Assembly (NCBI RefSeq): GCF_002161065.1
Contig: NZ_NFLV01000001.1
Span: 186,001 to 250,000, forward strand
Direction of reading: 5' to 3'
Source of the DNA: Eubacterium sp. An11
Lineage (GTDB): Bacteria; Bacillota; Clostridia; Lachnospirales; Lachnospiraceae
Length of the DNA stretch: 64,000 nucleotides
Shown piece after piece: positions 27,612 to 36,745 of this stretch. The position numbers and the translations under genes are program-made. The notes under the pieces were generated by a model. It ran no database searches. It saw only the letters and a program-made list of their open reading frames with translations, and had not been told where the DNA came from. Numbering within the stretch: position 1 is the first letter of the stretch; each line of letters begins with the position of its first letter.

Positions 27612-28742
27612 TCAGCGCAAAGAGATGGTGAAGGCGTCTCCGATTGGTTTGTAATCTTCGGAATTCTCACCGTTGCTGTCTGCCAGCTTTAGGGCATAAG
27701 GGGTGAGTGTGAGAGAAGAAGCTTTGTCGGAGACATAACCGTTTTCGGTGGTGTCCACCACCATTTTTCCAATACCGGTCATGCCATCGTAATTGCTGGT
27801 GTAAAATTCCACTGGATTGCCCAGGTCATCGGTGCCTTTCAGGATGACGTCGTAATCGCTGTTTTCATCGGTGGAGGTAAAATAAATCTTCTGTCCCACG
27901 GCGTTACTGGTGTAGCGGTTAAAGGTGATGGAAGTGTCATTTGGCAGAGAGTAAATGGCATTCAGGCTTACGTCTCCGGTATCGGCCTTCAGCTCATCGC
28001 CCGAAGTAGTAAATTCCAGTGCTCCCAGGCGGGACAAATCCATGGCGTCAGATGAATCGTTATTTTCATCATCCATCAGCAGATAAAATTCCAGTTCCAT
28101 GGTCTGACTGCCGGACAGATCGGAGGCCTTTGGTATGTTGATTTCTTCTGTGCAGATGATGGAGGTATTGTTGACACGATCTGTAGTGCCGCCGCTGCCG
28201 TTGGAAAGGCTTTTGCCGTTTATAGACACATCCACCGCCGGTACAAAATTATCGTTGTCCAGAGACAGCCCGGAATCTTTTCCGAAGTTCATGGTGTAAG
28301 ATACATACAGAGTATCGTCATCCCAGATTACATCGTTTAAGGTGGTGGTGATATCATTTTTGGTGAAGGAACTTCCCACCACGGTGCGGTACGGACTGAT
28401 GTCCTTGTTGATATTCAAAAGCTCCGCCAGGCTGTAGATCACATTTTTGGACTGAGCATACACCGTTTCCCGGATCGGTGCGGATGCGGCGCCTAAGAGG
28501 AATACAAAGGCTGCCGCCGCTGCCGCGCAGCGTTTCCAGGAATGAAAGCGCCGGCCTGAAGGTTTGGTATCGGATGCCAAAGTCTGGCCGGAGAAAGCCG
28601 GGGACTCCGCCTGTTCAGACTGCATTCTTTTGGCGAAGGCTTGTTTCCAGTTTTTTAATTCTTCTTTCTGCACCGGGCTTGTTTCATAAGTATCTGTATG
28701 ATTATCTATTTCATTGAGTAAAGTGTAAATTTCTTTTTTCAT
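27612..28742 (-). CDS. DUF4179 domain protein, probable anti-sigma factor
   Basis: A 376-aa protein with a cytoplasmic N-terminus (about 1-78), one membrane segment (about 79-100, rich in Ala, Val, Phe) and a large extracytoplasmic part. After the segment comes the DUF4179 region, in which the sequence V-V-G-S-S-F-T-K-N-D-I-T-T-T-L is typical, then a second beta-rich domain. An AGGAGG site precedes the ATG. It is 13 nt downstream of the sigma gene, the usual layout of a sigma/anti-sigma pair in Clostridia, so it likely holds the sigma factor at the membrane until a surface signal arrives. Function inferred from order and topology. Confidence 0.8.
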   Translation of the reverse strand: MKKEIYTLLNEIDNHTDTYETSPVQKEELKNWKQAFAKRMQSEQAESPAFSGQTLASDTKPSGRRFHSWKRCAAAAAAFVFLLGAASAPIRETVYAQSKNVIYSLAELLNINKDISPYRTVVGSSFTKNDITTTLNDVIWDDDTLYVSYTMNFGKDSGLSLDNDNFVPAVDVSINGKSLSNGSGGTTDRVNNTSIICTEEINIPKASDLSGSQTMELEFYLLMDDENNDSSDAMDLSRLGALEFTTSGDELKADTGDVSLNAIYSLPNDTSITFNRYTSNAVGQKIYFTSTDENSDYDVILKGTDDLGNPVEFYTSNYDGMTGIGKMVVDTTENGYVSDKASSLTLTPYALKLADSNGENSEDYKPIGDAFTISLR

Positions 28743-28755
28743 ATTTTAGGACCTC

Positions 28756-29382
28756 CTATTTTCTTTTTACAGTGCTCTGGCCTGGGAAAGGCGGGAAAAC
28801 GGTTTTGGTTTCTGCCGCCTGCAGTGCCTGGCTGCCGCGGGGAAACAGTGTCCGCAGTTTTCGTTTGCTGCGGGACAGCCGGTTATAGAGGACGGATTTT
28901 TCTGTGCCGGTCTCCCTGGCAATCTCATCGAAGGATTTTTCCTCCACATAAAGTTTAAGGAAGAGTTCCCGGTCTCTTGGTTTGAGACAGGAGAGCATTT
29001 CGGTGGTTTCTCTGGAAAATTCCTCGGAAAACTGTGTCTGCATATCCAGGGCTTCTTCGATTTCAAGAAAATCTTCCTTTTCATCCCAGCTGCTCTCCAG
29101 AAGATGGCTGGCGTATTTCCTTTTATAGTCAAGGGCCTTCAGGCGGGTGATGCCGGCGATCCAGTTGGCAAACGGGTTTCGGTCCGGCTGAAAGGAATCA
29201 ATGTGATTCCAGACGGCGAAGAAAACGTCGCTGATACATTCCTCCTCATACTGGGAGAGGACGCTCAGATACCGGTGAGCCACGGATCTGACCAGACCAC
29301 CGTAATGGACCATGACGTATTCCAGGGCCTGTTCATTTCCTCTGGAAAGCTCCTGAACGAAGTTTTGTTCTGTTATTTTCAT
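28756..29382 (-). CDS. ECF-like sigma-70 family RNA polymerase sigma factor
   Basis: A 208-aa sigma factor. Region 2 (about 10-95) has Y-E-E-E-C-I-S-D-V-F-F-A-V-W and W-I-A-G-I-T-R-L-K-A-L-D-Y-K; region 4 (about 130-185) has the helix-turn-helix S-F-D-E-I-A-R-E-T-G-T-E-K-S-V-L-Y-N-R-L. No region 1 or 3 is present, as expected for extracytoplasmic function sigma factors. A GGAGC site precedes the ATG. It heads a two-gene operon with the DUF4179 protein. The inverted repeats just upstream could form part of its control region. Confidence 0.9.
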   Translation of the reverse strand: MKITEQNFVQELSRGNEQALEYVMVHYGGLVRSVAHRYLSVLSQYEEECISDVFFAVWNHIDSFQPDRNPFANWIAGITRLKALDYKRKYASHLLESSWDEKEDFLEIEEALDMQTQFSEEFSRETTEMLSCLKPRDRELFLKLYVEEKSFDEIARETGTEKSVLYNRLSRSKRKLRTLFPRGSQALQAAETKTVFPPFPGQSTVKRK

Positions 29383-29407
29383 AACTGCTCCTTTTTGTTT
29401 TAAGTAT

Positions 29408-29511
29408 GCCTCCGGCGTACTTGCCGCAAAGCGCGCGCTCCAAAGAAGCTTCAGCTGCGGCCTCTGTAATCCGCCGGAGGCTCAACTTTCAGCGGGGGCA
29501 CCCCGGCTGAA
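29408..29511. repeat. paired inverted repeats between the sigma gene and the esterase gene
   Basis: GCCTCCGGCG (29408-29417) and CGCCGGAGGC (29472-29481) are perfect 10-bp arms around a 54-nt loop. A second hairpin follows at about 29487-29511: TTTCAGC/GCTGAAA arms with an inner GGGG/CCCC. The second is too GC-rich in its tail to be a normal terminator. The rest of this 357-bp gap (to 29739) is AT-rich and holds no gene. Confidence 0.6.
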
Positions 29512-29739
29512 AATTGTACATCCGGATGTTTGGTTTATTATATCGGTTACACTTTATATTCGCAAATGCAGAGGGAAATCTATCAATTTTCAGCAAATTT
29601 TTTCAGGAATATTGCAAATTGCGGGCAGCTGCGGTATGCTGAATGACAGACAGGCCAGGACTCACGGGTGCGTCCTGAAACTGTGCGGTTTTGTAAAAAG
29701 GATCGAAGAAAATGAAAACATGAAGGAAAGGATAAAAAG

Positions 29740-30534
29740 ATGGCATATTTGAGAATGGATTTTTTATCGGATGCACTGCAGAAGATCACGACCATAAGCG
29801 TTGTGATTCCCAACGATGTTTCAGAGGAGGACCGGAAAGGAAACAGTTCCTATAACAGGGGCATGAAGACCCTGTATCTTCTCCATGGTTTTACGGGCAA
29901 TGACACGGACTGGATCTGCGGCACCAATATTCATACCCTGTGCAAAAAGTATAATTTCGCGGTGGTCTGTCCTTGTGGAGATAACAGTTTCTATCTGGAC
30001 CGGGAGATGACCGGGGGCAAATACAGTACATTTATCGGAAAAGAGCTGGTGGACTATACGAGAAAAACTTTCGGATTCTCTGACCGGAGAGAAGATACCT
30101 TTATCGGCGGTTTTTCCATGGGAGGCTACGGGGCTGTCATCAACGGCATGAAATACTATGAGACCTTCGGGAAGATCATGGCTTTCTCCTCCGCTCTGCA
30201 TCTGGATGAGATGGCGGACAAGGGAGAAGATTACAGACATGAACTTTTCAATGAAGCGTATCTCCGGGAAATCTTCGGGGAGCCGGGACAGCTTAGAGAA
30301 AGCGACCGGAATCCCAAATTTTTGATAGAGCAGATCAGAAAAGCGGGAGGGGAGATTCCGGAACTTTATCTGGCCTGCGGCACGGAGGACAGTCTGATCG
30401 GCGAGAACCGCAGGTTTCGGGATGATCTGTATGAAAAACAGATTCCTGTTCTCTACCATGAACAGCCGGGCGCTCATGACTGGGATTACTGGAACAGAGA
30501 GCTGCAGCCGGCGGTGCGCTGGCTGATGAAGTAA
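29740..30534 (+). CDS. alpha/beta hydrolase, esterase D / tributyrin-esterase type
   Basis: A 264-aa serine esterase with L-Y-L-L-H-G-F-T-G-N (oxyanion region), the nucleophile elbow G-F-S-M-G-G near residue 124, an Asp in C-G-T-E-D-S and the catalytic His in P-G-A-H-D-W. The start of the chain (F-L-S-D-A-L-Q-K-I-T-T-I-S-V-V-I-P) fits the FrmB/EstA group that cleaves short acyl esters such as acetyl or feruloyl groups. No signal peptide, so cytoplasmic. An AAGGA box precedes the ATG. Stands alone. Confidence 0.85.
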   Translation: MAYLRMDFLSDALQKITTISVVIPNDVSEEDRKGNSSYNRGMKTLYLLHGFTGNDTDWICGTNIHTLCKKYNFAVVCPCGDNSFYLDREMTGGKYSTFIGKELVDYTRKTFGFSDRREDTFIGGFSMGGYGAVINGMKYYETFGKIMAFSSALHLDEMADKGEDYRHELFNEAYLREIFGEPGQLRESDRNPKFLIEQIRKAGGEIPELYLACGTEDSLIGENRRFRDDLYEKQIPVLYHEQPGAHDWDYWNRELQPAVRWLMK

Positions 30535-30892
30535 GAGAAGAGCAGTTCCCGCGCCGGACCTGTTCTCTCTGCCGGATGCATTCGGGATGGGCGGCGTCTG
30601 TCTGGCATCCGCCTCCCGGCGCATTTCCTGTGAAATGTGACAAAAACTTCCGGAAAGAAACAGATATGGAAAATGGCGGTTAATTATATTAAACAAAATG
30701 TGAATATGACATTATAAAATTAAGTAAAGAAAAATCAAATGTGGTAATAATATAAGAAAGCGATTAAAAAAAGCAAGCGAAAATCGTCAAATCTTATGAA
30801 TCTGAAAAAATGCACAAAAAACACTTGCTTTTTTGAATCAATGGTTGTATTTTATATCTAGCAATTGCGAAAGACATATAACTTAATCTTAA
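30535..30892 (+). other. upstream region of glnN with AT-rich promoter area
   Basis: No gene is seen. The first 120 nt are GC-rich leftovers of the esterase 3' end; from 30690 the DNA becomes very AT-rich. AAAAAAGCAAG (30767-30777) can pair with CTTGCTTTTTT (30824-30834) across a 46-nt loop. Possible -35 boxes TTGCTT (30825) and TTGAAT (30833) and weak -10 boxes near 30849-30860 suggest transcription starts near 30866. Confidence 0.4.
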
Positions 30893-30937
30893 CGAGAACA
30901 AGGGCGTTCGTGAATCATCAGATTCTCGGACGCTTTT
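30893..30937 (+). promoter_or_regulatory. attenuator-like leader of glnN with alternative hairpins
   Basis: Terminator-like stem: 30904-30916 pairs with 30921-30933 (GCGT/ACGC, TCG/CGG, GAATC/GATTC with one mismatch), followed by TTTTCT. A competing helix, CGAGAA (30893-30898) with TTCTCG (30923-30928), would break that stem. The mutually exclusive helices suggest transcription attenuation of glutamine synthetase. The effector is unknown. Confidence 0.45.
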
Positions 30938-31011
30938 CTGATTATACAGAGATTTTTCTCATAACCAGATACTGTTCTGTCATGGATGATAATGGAAAGG
31001 ATGTTACGACT

Positions 31012-33120
31012 ATGAAAACAGATGTCAAAGAAATCTTTGGTTCCAACGTATTCAGCGATGCGGTAATGAAAGATCGTCTGCCGAAAGCCGCTTACAAAAA
31101 GATGAAAGCTACCATCGATGCCGGTGCAGAGCTTGATCCGGAAGTGGCAGATATTGTTGCCCATGAGATGAAAGAATGGGCCATTGAAAAAGGAGCTACT
31201 CATTTTACTCACTGGTTCCAGCCGCTGACAGGTATTACTGCTGAGAAGCATGACGCGTTTATTGATCCGCAGAGCGACGGAACAACACTGCTTCGTTTCT
31301 CCGGTAAAGAGTTGATCAAGGGAGAACCGGACGCTTCTTCCTTCCCATCCGGCGGCCTTCGCGCAACCTGCGAGGCAAGAGGATATACCGCATGGGATTG
31401 TACATCACCGGCCTTCATCAAGGAGACCCCGCATTCCACCATCCTCTGTATCCCGACAGCCTTCTGTTCCTATAAGGGAGAGGCTCTGGATAAGAAGACT
31501 CCGCTGCTTCGTTCCATGCAGGCACTGGACGTACAGGCAATGCGTATTTTAAGATTATTCGGAAATACAACTGCACAGCATGTTTCCACATCCGCAGGAC
31601 CGGAACAGGAGTATTTCCTTGTAGATAAAAACATGTACTTAAAGAGAAAAGACCTGATTTTCACAGGACGTACATTATTTGGTGCCATGCCTCCAAAAGG
31701 ACAGGAAATGGATGATCACTACTTCGGAACGATTCCGGAGAGAATTCTTGGTTTCATGAGCAAGTTTAACGAGGAACTCTGGAAACTGGGTATCTCCGCA
31801 AAGACCCAGCATAACGAGGTTGCTCCTGCACAGCATGAGATCGCACCGATCTATGATCAGAACAATGTGGCAACAGACCACAACCAGCTGGTAATGGAGA
31901 CTGCACAGAGAGTTGCCGATGAAGAAGGTCTGAAATGTCTGCTTCATGAGAAACCATTTGCAGGCATCAATGGTTCCGGTAAACACAACAACTGGTCCAT
32001 GGCTACCGATACCGGCGAGAACCTGCTGGATCCGGGCAAGACTCCTCACGAGAACATGCAGTTCCTTCTGTTCCTTGCCGCAGTCATCCGTGCCGTGGAT
32101 GAACACGCAGACCTCCTGCGTCTGTCCGCATCCACACCGGGTAATGACCACCGTCTGGGAGCTAACGAGGCTCCGCCAGCCATCATCTCCATCTTCCTTG
32201 GCGAACAGCTGGAGGACGTGGTAGAACAGTTCGTGGATGCCGGAGAGGCAACCAGCTCTCTGGAAGGAGAAGAATACGTTTCCGGCGTACATTCTCTCCC
32301 ACACTTTAAGAAAGACGCCACAGACCGTAACAGAACCTCACCATTTGCCTTTACAGGAAATAAATTTGAGTTCCGTATGGTTGGTTCCACACAGTCCATC
32401 GCAGATCCGAACACTGTGCTTAACACTATTGTGGCAGAAGTTCTCTGTGATATGGCTGATAAGCTGGAAAAGGCAGACGATTTCGGTATGGCAGTCCATG
32501 ATATGATCAAAGAGACTATGGCTGCTCATAAACGGATCATCTTCAATGGCGACGGTTATTCAGCAGAATGGGTGGAAGAGGCAGAGAGAAGAGGTCTCCC
32601 GAACATCAAATGTATGGTGGACGCTGTCCCGGCCCTCACAAAACCGGAAGCAGTGGAAATGTTTGAGAAACATGGTGTGTTCACAAAGGCAGAACTGGAA
32701 TCCCGTGCGGAAGTTCTGTACGAGACCTACTCCAAGACCATTCACATCGAGGCTCTCACCATGATCGACATGGCGAAGAAACAGATCATCCCGGCCTGCA
32801 TCAAGTATCAGACCAGCCTGGCAGATTCCATCAATGCCATCAAGGCAGCGACACCGTCCCTCGATACTTCCGTACAGGAGAACTTAATGTCCGATATCGC
32901 ATCCAACGTGAAGGAAGCCTTCGGCGCATTAAAAGAACTGGAAGACGTGACAGCCAAAGCAGAAGCTATGGACGATGTGGAAGCACAGGGCCACTACTAT
33001 CACGATGTGGTATTTGCAGACATGGGTGCACTCCGTGCTCCGGCAGACCGTCTGGAGATGCTTGTGGCTAAAGAAGCATGGCCATTCCCAAGCTACGGTG
33101 ATCTGATCTTCGAAGTTTAA
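31012..33120 (+). CDS. glnN: glutamine synthetase type III
   Basis: A 702-aa enzyme that makes glutamine from glutamate, ammonia and ATP. It belongs to the large GSIII class, with [13 protein letters not shown] near the start, E-V-A-P-A-Q-H-E and [10 protein letters not shown] (metal and substrate sites) and [12 protein letters not shown] in the middle. I start it at the ATG at 31012 (GGAAAGG upstream), which gives normal GSIII length; the frame opens further upstream but runs across the attenuator-like leader. Single gene with its own terminator at 33247. It would supply glutamine to PurF and PurL. Confidence 0.95.
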   Translation: MKTDVKEIFGSNVFSDAVMKDRLPKAAYKKMKATIDAGAELDPEVADIVAHEMKEWAIEKGATHFTHWFQPLTGITAEKHDAFIDPQSDGTTLLRFSGKELIKGEPDASSFPSGGLRATCEARGYTAWDCTSPAFIKETPHSTILCIPTAFCSYKGEALDKKTPLLRSMQALDVQAMRILRLFGNTTAQHVSTSAGPEQEYFLVDKNMYLKRKDLIFTGRTLFGAMPPKGQEMDDHYFGTIPERILGFMSKFNEELWKLGISAKTQHNEVAPAQHEIAPIYDQNNVATDHNQLVMETAQRVADEEGLKCLLHEKPFAGINGSGKHNNWSMATDTGENLLDPGKTPHENMQFLLFLAAVIRAVDEHADLLRLSASTPGNDHRLGANEAPPAIISIFLGEQLEDVVEQFVDAGEATSSLEGEEYVSGVHSLPHFKKDATDRNRTSPFAFTGNKFEFRMVGSTQSIADPNTVLNTIVAEVLCDMADKLEKADDFGMAVHDMIKETMAAHKRIIFNGDGYSAEWVEEAERRGLPNIKCMVDAVPALTKPEAVEMFEKHGVFTKAELESRAEVLYETYSKTIHIEALTMIDMAKKQIIPACIKYQTSLADSINAIKAATPSLDTSVQENLMSDIASNVKEAFGALKELEDVTAKAEAMDDVEAQGHYYHDVVFADMGALRAPADRLEMLVAKEAWPFPSYGDLIFEV

Positions 33121-33246
33121 TTTGGAAGCGCAGTAATTAAAGTTTAATCTGACAAGAAATCTTCAACATAAATAATCCTCAACGTAACAGGATACCCATC
33201 CTGACATAAAATGCATAATGCAATAGAAGTAAGACATCAAGCAGAA

Positions 33247-33275
33247 AATCCGGCTCATTTTGGGCCGGATTTTTT
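33247..33275 (+). terminator. intrinsic terminator after glnN
   Basis: AATCCGGC (33247-33254) pairs with GCCGGATT (33264-33271), then T's to 33275. Confidence 0.8.
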
Positions 33276-33317
33276 CATATACTGGTATGCATAAAGAAAT
33301 AAAAAGAAGGGATGCCG

Positions 33318-34112
33318 GTGAGAAGAGACAGGAAAAACTGGGGACGGCGGGCGGTTTTGTGGCTGGGATTGTGTCTGGCTGGCTGCCTGTACGCACCCTA
33401 TGCCCGGGAAGCAGAAGGGAGGTTCCTTCGCGCCATGGAACAACCAGCGGAAATTACAGATGTCATGGGAGAAGGGACGGCGGACGGTGATGAGGAAACT
33501 GTGACGCAGAAAGTCGCGTACCTCACCTTTGATGACGGCCCGTCCACCCATTCCGGCGAGCTTCTGGATATCTTAAAGGAAGAAAATGTGAAGGCCACGT
33601 TTTTTGTGGTGGGAAAGGAAGATGAAGAATCCCGGGAAATATATAAACGGATCGTGCGGGAAGGCCACAGCCTGGGACTTCATTCTTATTCTCACGTTTA
33701 TAAAGAGATTTACAGTTCCGCAGACAATTTTCAGGCAGATTTGTGGAAGCTGAAAACCTATCTTTATCATATCACCGGGGTGAGCTGTGATATTTATCGT
33801 TTTCCGGGCGGGAGCAGCACCACCCAGATGAAGTTTCCGCTGGAAGAGGGAGAAAAATTTCTGGAGGAAAAGGGAATCCGCTATTTTGACTGGAACGCTA
33901 CCGCGGAGGATGCCGTCTGTGTGCAGTCCGCGCCCGGCGTCATTATGAAACGTGTGTTGAAAGATGCATTAAAACATGATAAGACCGTCATTCTCATGCA
34001 TGATCTCAATTGCTGCAAGACTACACTGAATGCTGTCCGCCCGCTGATTGCCAGACTCAGAAAAGAGGGATATACCTTCGACCGGCTGACCAGAGATACT
34101 ATTCTGGAATGA
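33318..34112 (+). CDS. polysaccharide deacetylase (NodB domain), probable lipoprotein
   Basis: A 264-aa deacetylase of carbohydrate esterase family 4, likely acting on N-acetylated cell-wall sugars. Motifs are L-T-F-D-D-G-P-S (catalytic Asp and metal Asp), H-S-Y-S-H (metal His pair), R-F-P-G-G-S-S, D-W-N-A-T and V-I-L-M-H-D. The N-terminus is basic then hydrophobic and contains L-C-L-A-G-C, a lipobox with Cys23, so it may be lipid anchored outside the membrane. The GTG at 33318 is 7 nt after AAGG and fits better than the ATG at 33312, which touches the binding site. Confidence 0.87.
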   Translation: MRRDRKNWGRRAVLWLGLCLAGCLYAPYAREAEGRFLRAMEQPAEITDVMGEGTADGDEETVTQKVAYLTFDDGPSTHSGELLDILKEENVKATFFVVGKEDEESREIYKRIVREGHSLGLHSYSHVYKEIYSSADNFQADLWKLKTYLYHITGVSCDIYRFPGGSSTTQMKFPLEEGEKFLEEKGIRYFDWNATAEDAVCVQSAPGVIMKRVLKDALKHDKTVILMHDLNCCKTTLNAVRPLIARLRKEGYTFDRLTRDTILE

Positions 34113-34256
34113 AAATATCTGTCGGTCAACGATGATGCCCGGAATCCGGGGCTGTCAGCAAAATGCAGGAATTTGCCCGGAAAGCATCAGAAGAATTGAC
34201 AAAAGGCACATCCTTCGCTATATTAATAAGTTATGAGAAAGAAACTTGGTGAAAAT

Positions 34257-35705
34257 ATGAAGTACCATTATTATGAAGTGATCGAAAAATTAAAAAAACG
34301 AGGAAGCTCCCCCGGACTTGAGACAGTCCGAGGGCTTCTTGATGTCCTGGGACATCCGGAAGAGCGGCTGCGCATCGTGCATATCGCGGGAACCAATGGA
34401 AAAGGCTCTGTCTTTGCATTTCTGGCATCGATGCTGAAAGAGGGAGGATACCGGGTGGGACGGTACATTTCTCCGACCATCCATTCCTATGAGGAAAGAT
34501 TTCAGATTGACGGGAAAGAAATTTCTCCGGATAAACTGGAAATGTATTTCTCCCGCATGGAGCGCGCCATGGCGCAGATGGAGAACGCGCAGACAGAGAA
34601 GAATCATGAGATGCCAGGACAGCAGCCGGGGCAGCCTTCGGTTTCCGGGGGGCAGCCGCTGCGCCTGCCGACTCTTTTTGAGGTGGAGACAGCCCTGGCC
34701 TTCCTTTATTTTGCGGAGGAGGGGGTGGATTTCGCTCTCATTGAGACGGGCATGGGAGGAACCTGCGACGCCACCAACGTTATAGAACACCCGATGCTGA
34801 CGGTGATCTCCTCCATAAGCTATGACCACAAGGCGTTTCTGGGGGATACGCTGCCGGAGATCGCCGGGCAGAAGGCAGGCATCATCAAAGAGCAGGTGCC
34901 GGTCGTTGTGTCGGAAAACGTGCCGGAAGTCTGCCGGGTTCTGGAGGAGAAAGCCCGTGAGAAACACGCGGAATGCACTTTTATAAAGGAAGCGGACTAC
35001 CGGGTGGAGACAGAGGCTGTGAACGGCAGTACATTTATATGGAAGAAACACAGATTTACTATCTCTCTGCCGGGACGCCATCAGATATCCAATGCGGTGA
35101 CAGCGTTGACTGCGGCGGAGAAGCTGTCCGGAATCTTGTCAAAGGCCGGGCAGCCGCAGGAGAATTCGGGCATTGGCTGGTCTGCGATGCAGCAGGGACT
35201 TGCCGGTACCCGGTGGCCGGGACGTCTGGAACTTCTGCATGAGAAGCCGTACATTTTCCGGGATGGTGCCCATAATCCCGACGGGGCGCGTAAATTAGGG
35301 CAATTTCTGGAAAAACATTTTACAAACCAAAAAATCATCTATATAATGGGAGTGTTAAAAGATAAAGAGTACGAAAAGATGCTTGCGGAGCTTCTGCCGC
35401 TGGCAGCTCAGGTCTACACATTCCGGCCGGATAACGAGAGAGGCCTTTCCGGAGAAGTTCTGGCCGGCTGTGCGAGAACGTTTGGGGTGAAGGCAGAAAG
35501 CTGTGACAATGTCAATGCGGCCATGGAACGGGCGGTGAAGCAGGCGAAAAAAGAGGACGTGCTGGTGATCTGCGGCTCCCTGTCCTTTATGGAGGAAATG
35601 GATGACAGTCTGTGGCAGGATCTGCCGGCCGCTGAGAACGCTGAGAACGAACAGACGGCATCGGGAGCTGACAACGAAGAGAGAACAGATAACAGTGGAA
35701 ACTGA
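34257..35705 (+). CDS. folC: folylpolyglutamate synthase / dihydrofolate synthase
   Basis: A 482-aa Mur-ligase-like enzyme that adds glutamate to dihydropteroate and folates. It has the P-loop G-T-N-G-K-G-S near residue 50, E-T-G-M-G-G-T-C-D-A-T-N (omega loop) and D-G-A-H-N-P-D-G-A. Between residues 105 and 140 is a Gln/Pro-rich insert. The C-terminal tail (A-E-N-A-E-N-E to the stop) is acidic and lies in the first copy of a 34-bp tandem repeat, so the tail probably arose by slippage. The ATG at 34257 gives the family start; an upstream in-frame ATG at 34233 lacks a binding site. First gene of a folate cluster with folP and folBK. Confidence 0.92.
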   Translation: MKYHYYEVIEKLKKRGSSPGLETVRGLLDVLGHPEERLRIVHIAGTNGKGSVFAFLASMLKEGGYRVGRYISPTIHSYEERFQIDGKEISPDKLEMYFSRMERAMAQMENAQTEKNHEMPGQQPGQPSVSGGQPLRLPTLFEVETALAFLYFAEEGVDFALIETGMGGTCDATNVIEHPMLTVISSISYDHKAFLGDTLPEIAGQKAGIIKEQVPVVVSENVPEVCRVLEEKAREKHAECTFIKEADYRVETEAVNGSTFIWKKHRFTISLPGRHQISNAVTALTAAEKLSGILSKAGQPQENSGIGWSAMQQGLAGTRWPGRLELLHEKPYIFRDGAHNPDGARKLGQFLEKHFTNQKIIYIMGVLKDKEYEKMLAELLPLAAQVYTFRPDNERGLSGEVLAGCARTFGVKAESCDNVNAAMERAVKQAKKEDVLVICGSLSFMEEMDDSLWQDLPAAENAENEQTASGADNEERTDNSGN

Positions 35706-35805
35706 CAACGAAGAGAGAACAGATAACAGCGGAAACTGACAACGAAGAGAGAGCAGATAACAGCGGAAACTGACAACGAAGAGAGAGCAGATAACAGCGG
35801 AAGCT
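35670..35805 (+). repeat. 34-bp tandem repeat, four copies
   Basis: Four direct copies at 35670-35703, 35704-35737, 35738-35771 and 35772-35805 differ by only one to three bases. Each begins GACAACGAAGAGAGA and ends GGAA(A/G)CT. The folC stop codon (35703-35705) spans the first copy junction. The unit is not a multiple of three. There are no spacers, so it is not a CRISPR array. Confidence 0.92.
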
Positions 35806-35840
35806 GACAATAAAAAAAGACCACATCAGGAGGAGACATC

Positions 35841-36650
35841 GTGAGAATAGGAAAATATAATCTGGATCTGGAACATCAGGGATACATCATGGGGATTTTA
35901 AATGTGACCCCGGATTCTTTTTCCGATGGGGCCAGATATCAGTCCATGGACGCGGCACTGTTTCAGGCAGAGAAAATGATCCGGGAGGGAGCGGCCATCA
36001 TCGATATCGGCGGCGAATCCACAAGACCGGGGCATGAAAAGATTACGGATGAAGAAGAGACAGAGCGGGTGGTGCCGGTCATTGAAGCGGTAAAAGAGAG
36101 ATTTGATGTGCCGGTTTCCCTGGATACGTACAAATATGCGGTGGCGAAGGCAGGGCTTGCTGCCGGTGCGGATATGATCAATGATATCTGGGGACTCAAA
36201 TGGGACGACCGTCTTGCAGCGCTCCTTGCCGAAAACGGCGCAGCCTGCTGCCTGATGCACAACCGAAAGCAGGCGGACTATCAGGATTATCTGAAAGATT
36301 TCATGGAGGATATGCGGGAGACTCTGCGCATTGCCGATGCGGCGGGAATTTCCAGAGAAAAAATCATGCTGGATCCCGGGGTGGGCTTTGCCAAGAGCTG
36401 TGAGCAGAATCTTTCTATCATCAGACATCTGGATATCTTAAAAGAATTCGGACTTCCGGTTCTTCTGGGGACTTCCAGAAAGTCTGTCATCGGCGCGGTT
36501 CTCGATCTGCCGGTGGATGAGCGGGAAGAGGGGACCATGGCAACCACGGTCATCGGACGGATGAAGGGCGCAGCAGTCTTTCGTGTTCATGATGTGGAGA
36601 AGAATTACCGTGCCATGAAGATGGCCGAAGCGATTCTCGCGGCAGAATAA
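35841..36650 (+). CDS. folP: dihydropteroate synthase
   Basis: A 269-aa TIM-barrel enzyme joining p-aminobenzoate to the pterin pyrophosphate; it is the sulfonamide target. Signatures are G-I-L-N-V-T-P-D-S-F-S-D-G, D-I-G-G-E-S-T-R-P-G, N-D-I-W-G and L-D-P-G-V-G-F-A-K, and the final G-T-S-R-K-S. The GTG start at 35841 is preceded by AGGAGGAG. It follows the tandem repeat after folC. Confidence 0.96.
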   Translation: MRIGKYNLDLEHQGYIMGILNVTPDSFSDGARYQSMDAALFQAEKMIREGAAIIDIGGESTRPGHEKITDEEETERVVPVIEAVKERFDVPVSLDTYKYAVAKAGLAAGADMINDIWGLKWDDRLAALLAENGAACCLMHNRKQADYQDYLKDFMEDMRETLRIADAAGISREKIMLDPGVGFAKSCEQNLSIIRHLDILKEFGLPVLLGTSRKSVIGAVLDLPVDEREEGTMATTVIGRMKGAAVFRVHDVEKNYRAMKMAEAILAAE

Positions 36651-36745
36651 AGAAGAAACAGAATCGCGGACGGTTGTGGAAAATGACTGCGGCCGGGACA
36701 ATCACAGGAAAATACAAGGATATCGACAGAAACTGGGTGTATGAA

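Noticed and set aside
30865-31011. N-terminal extension of glnN
   Set aside because: The frame is open, but it translates the attenuator-like leader and does not resemble GSIII; the ATG at 31012 gives the normal length.
35670-35805. possible CRISPR array
   Set aside because: The 34-bp units are directly joined with no spacers, and no cas genes are near.
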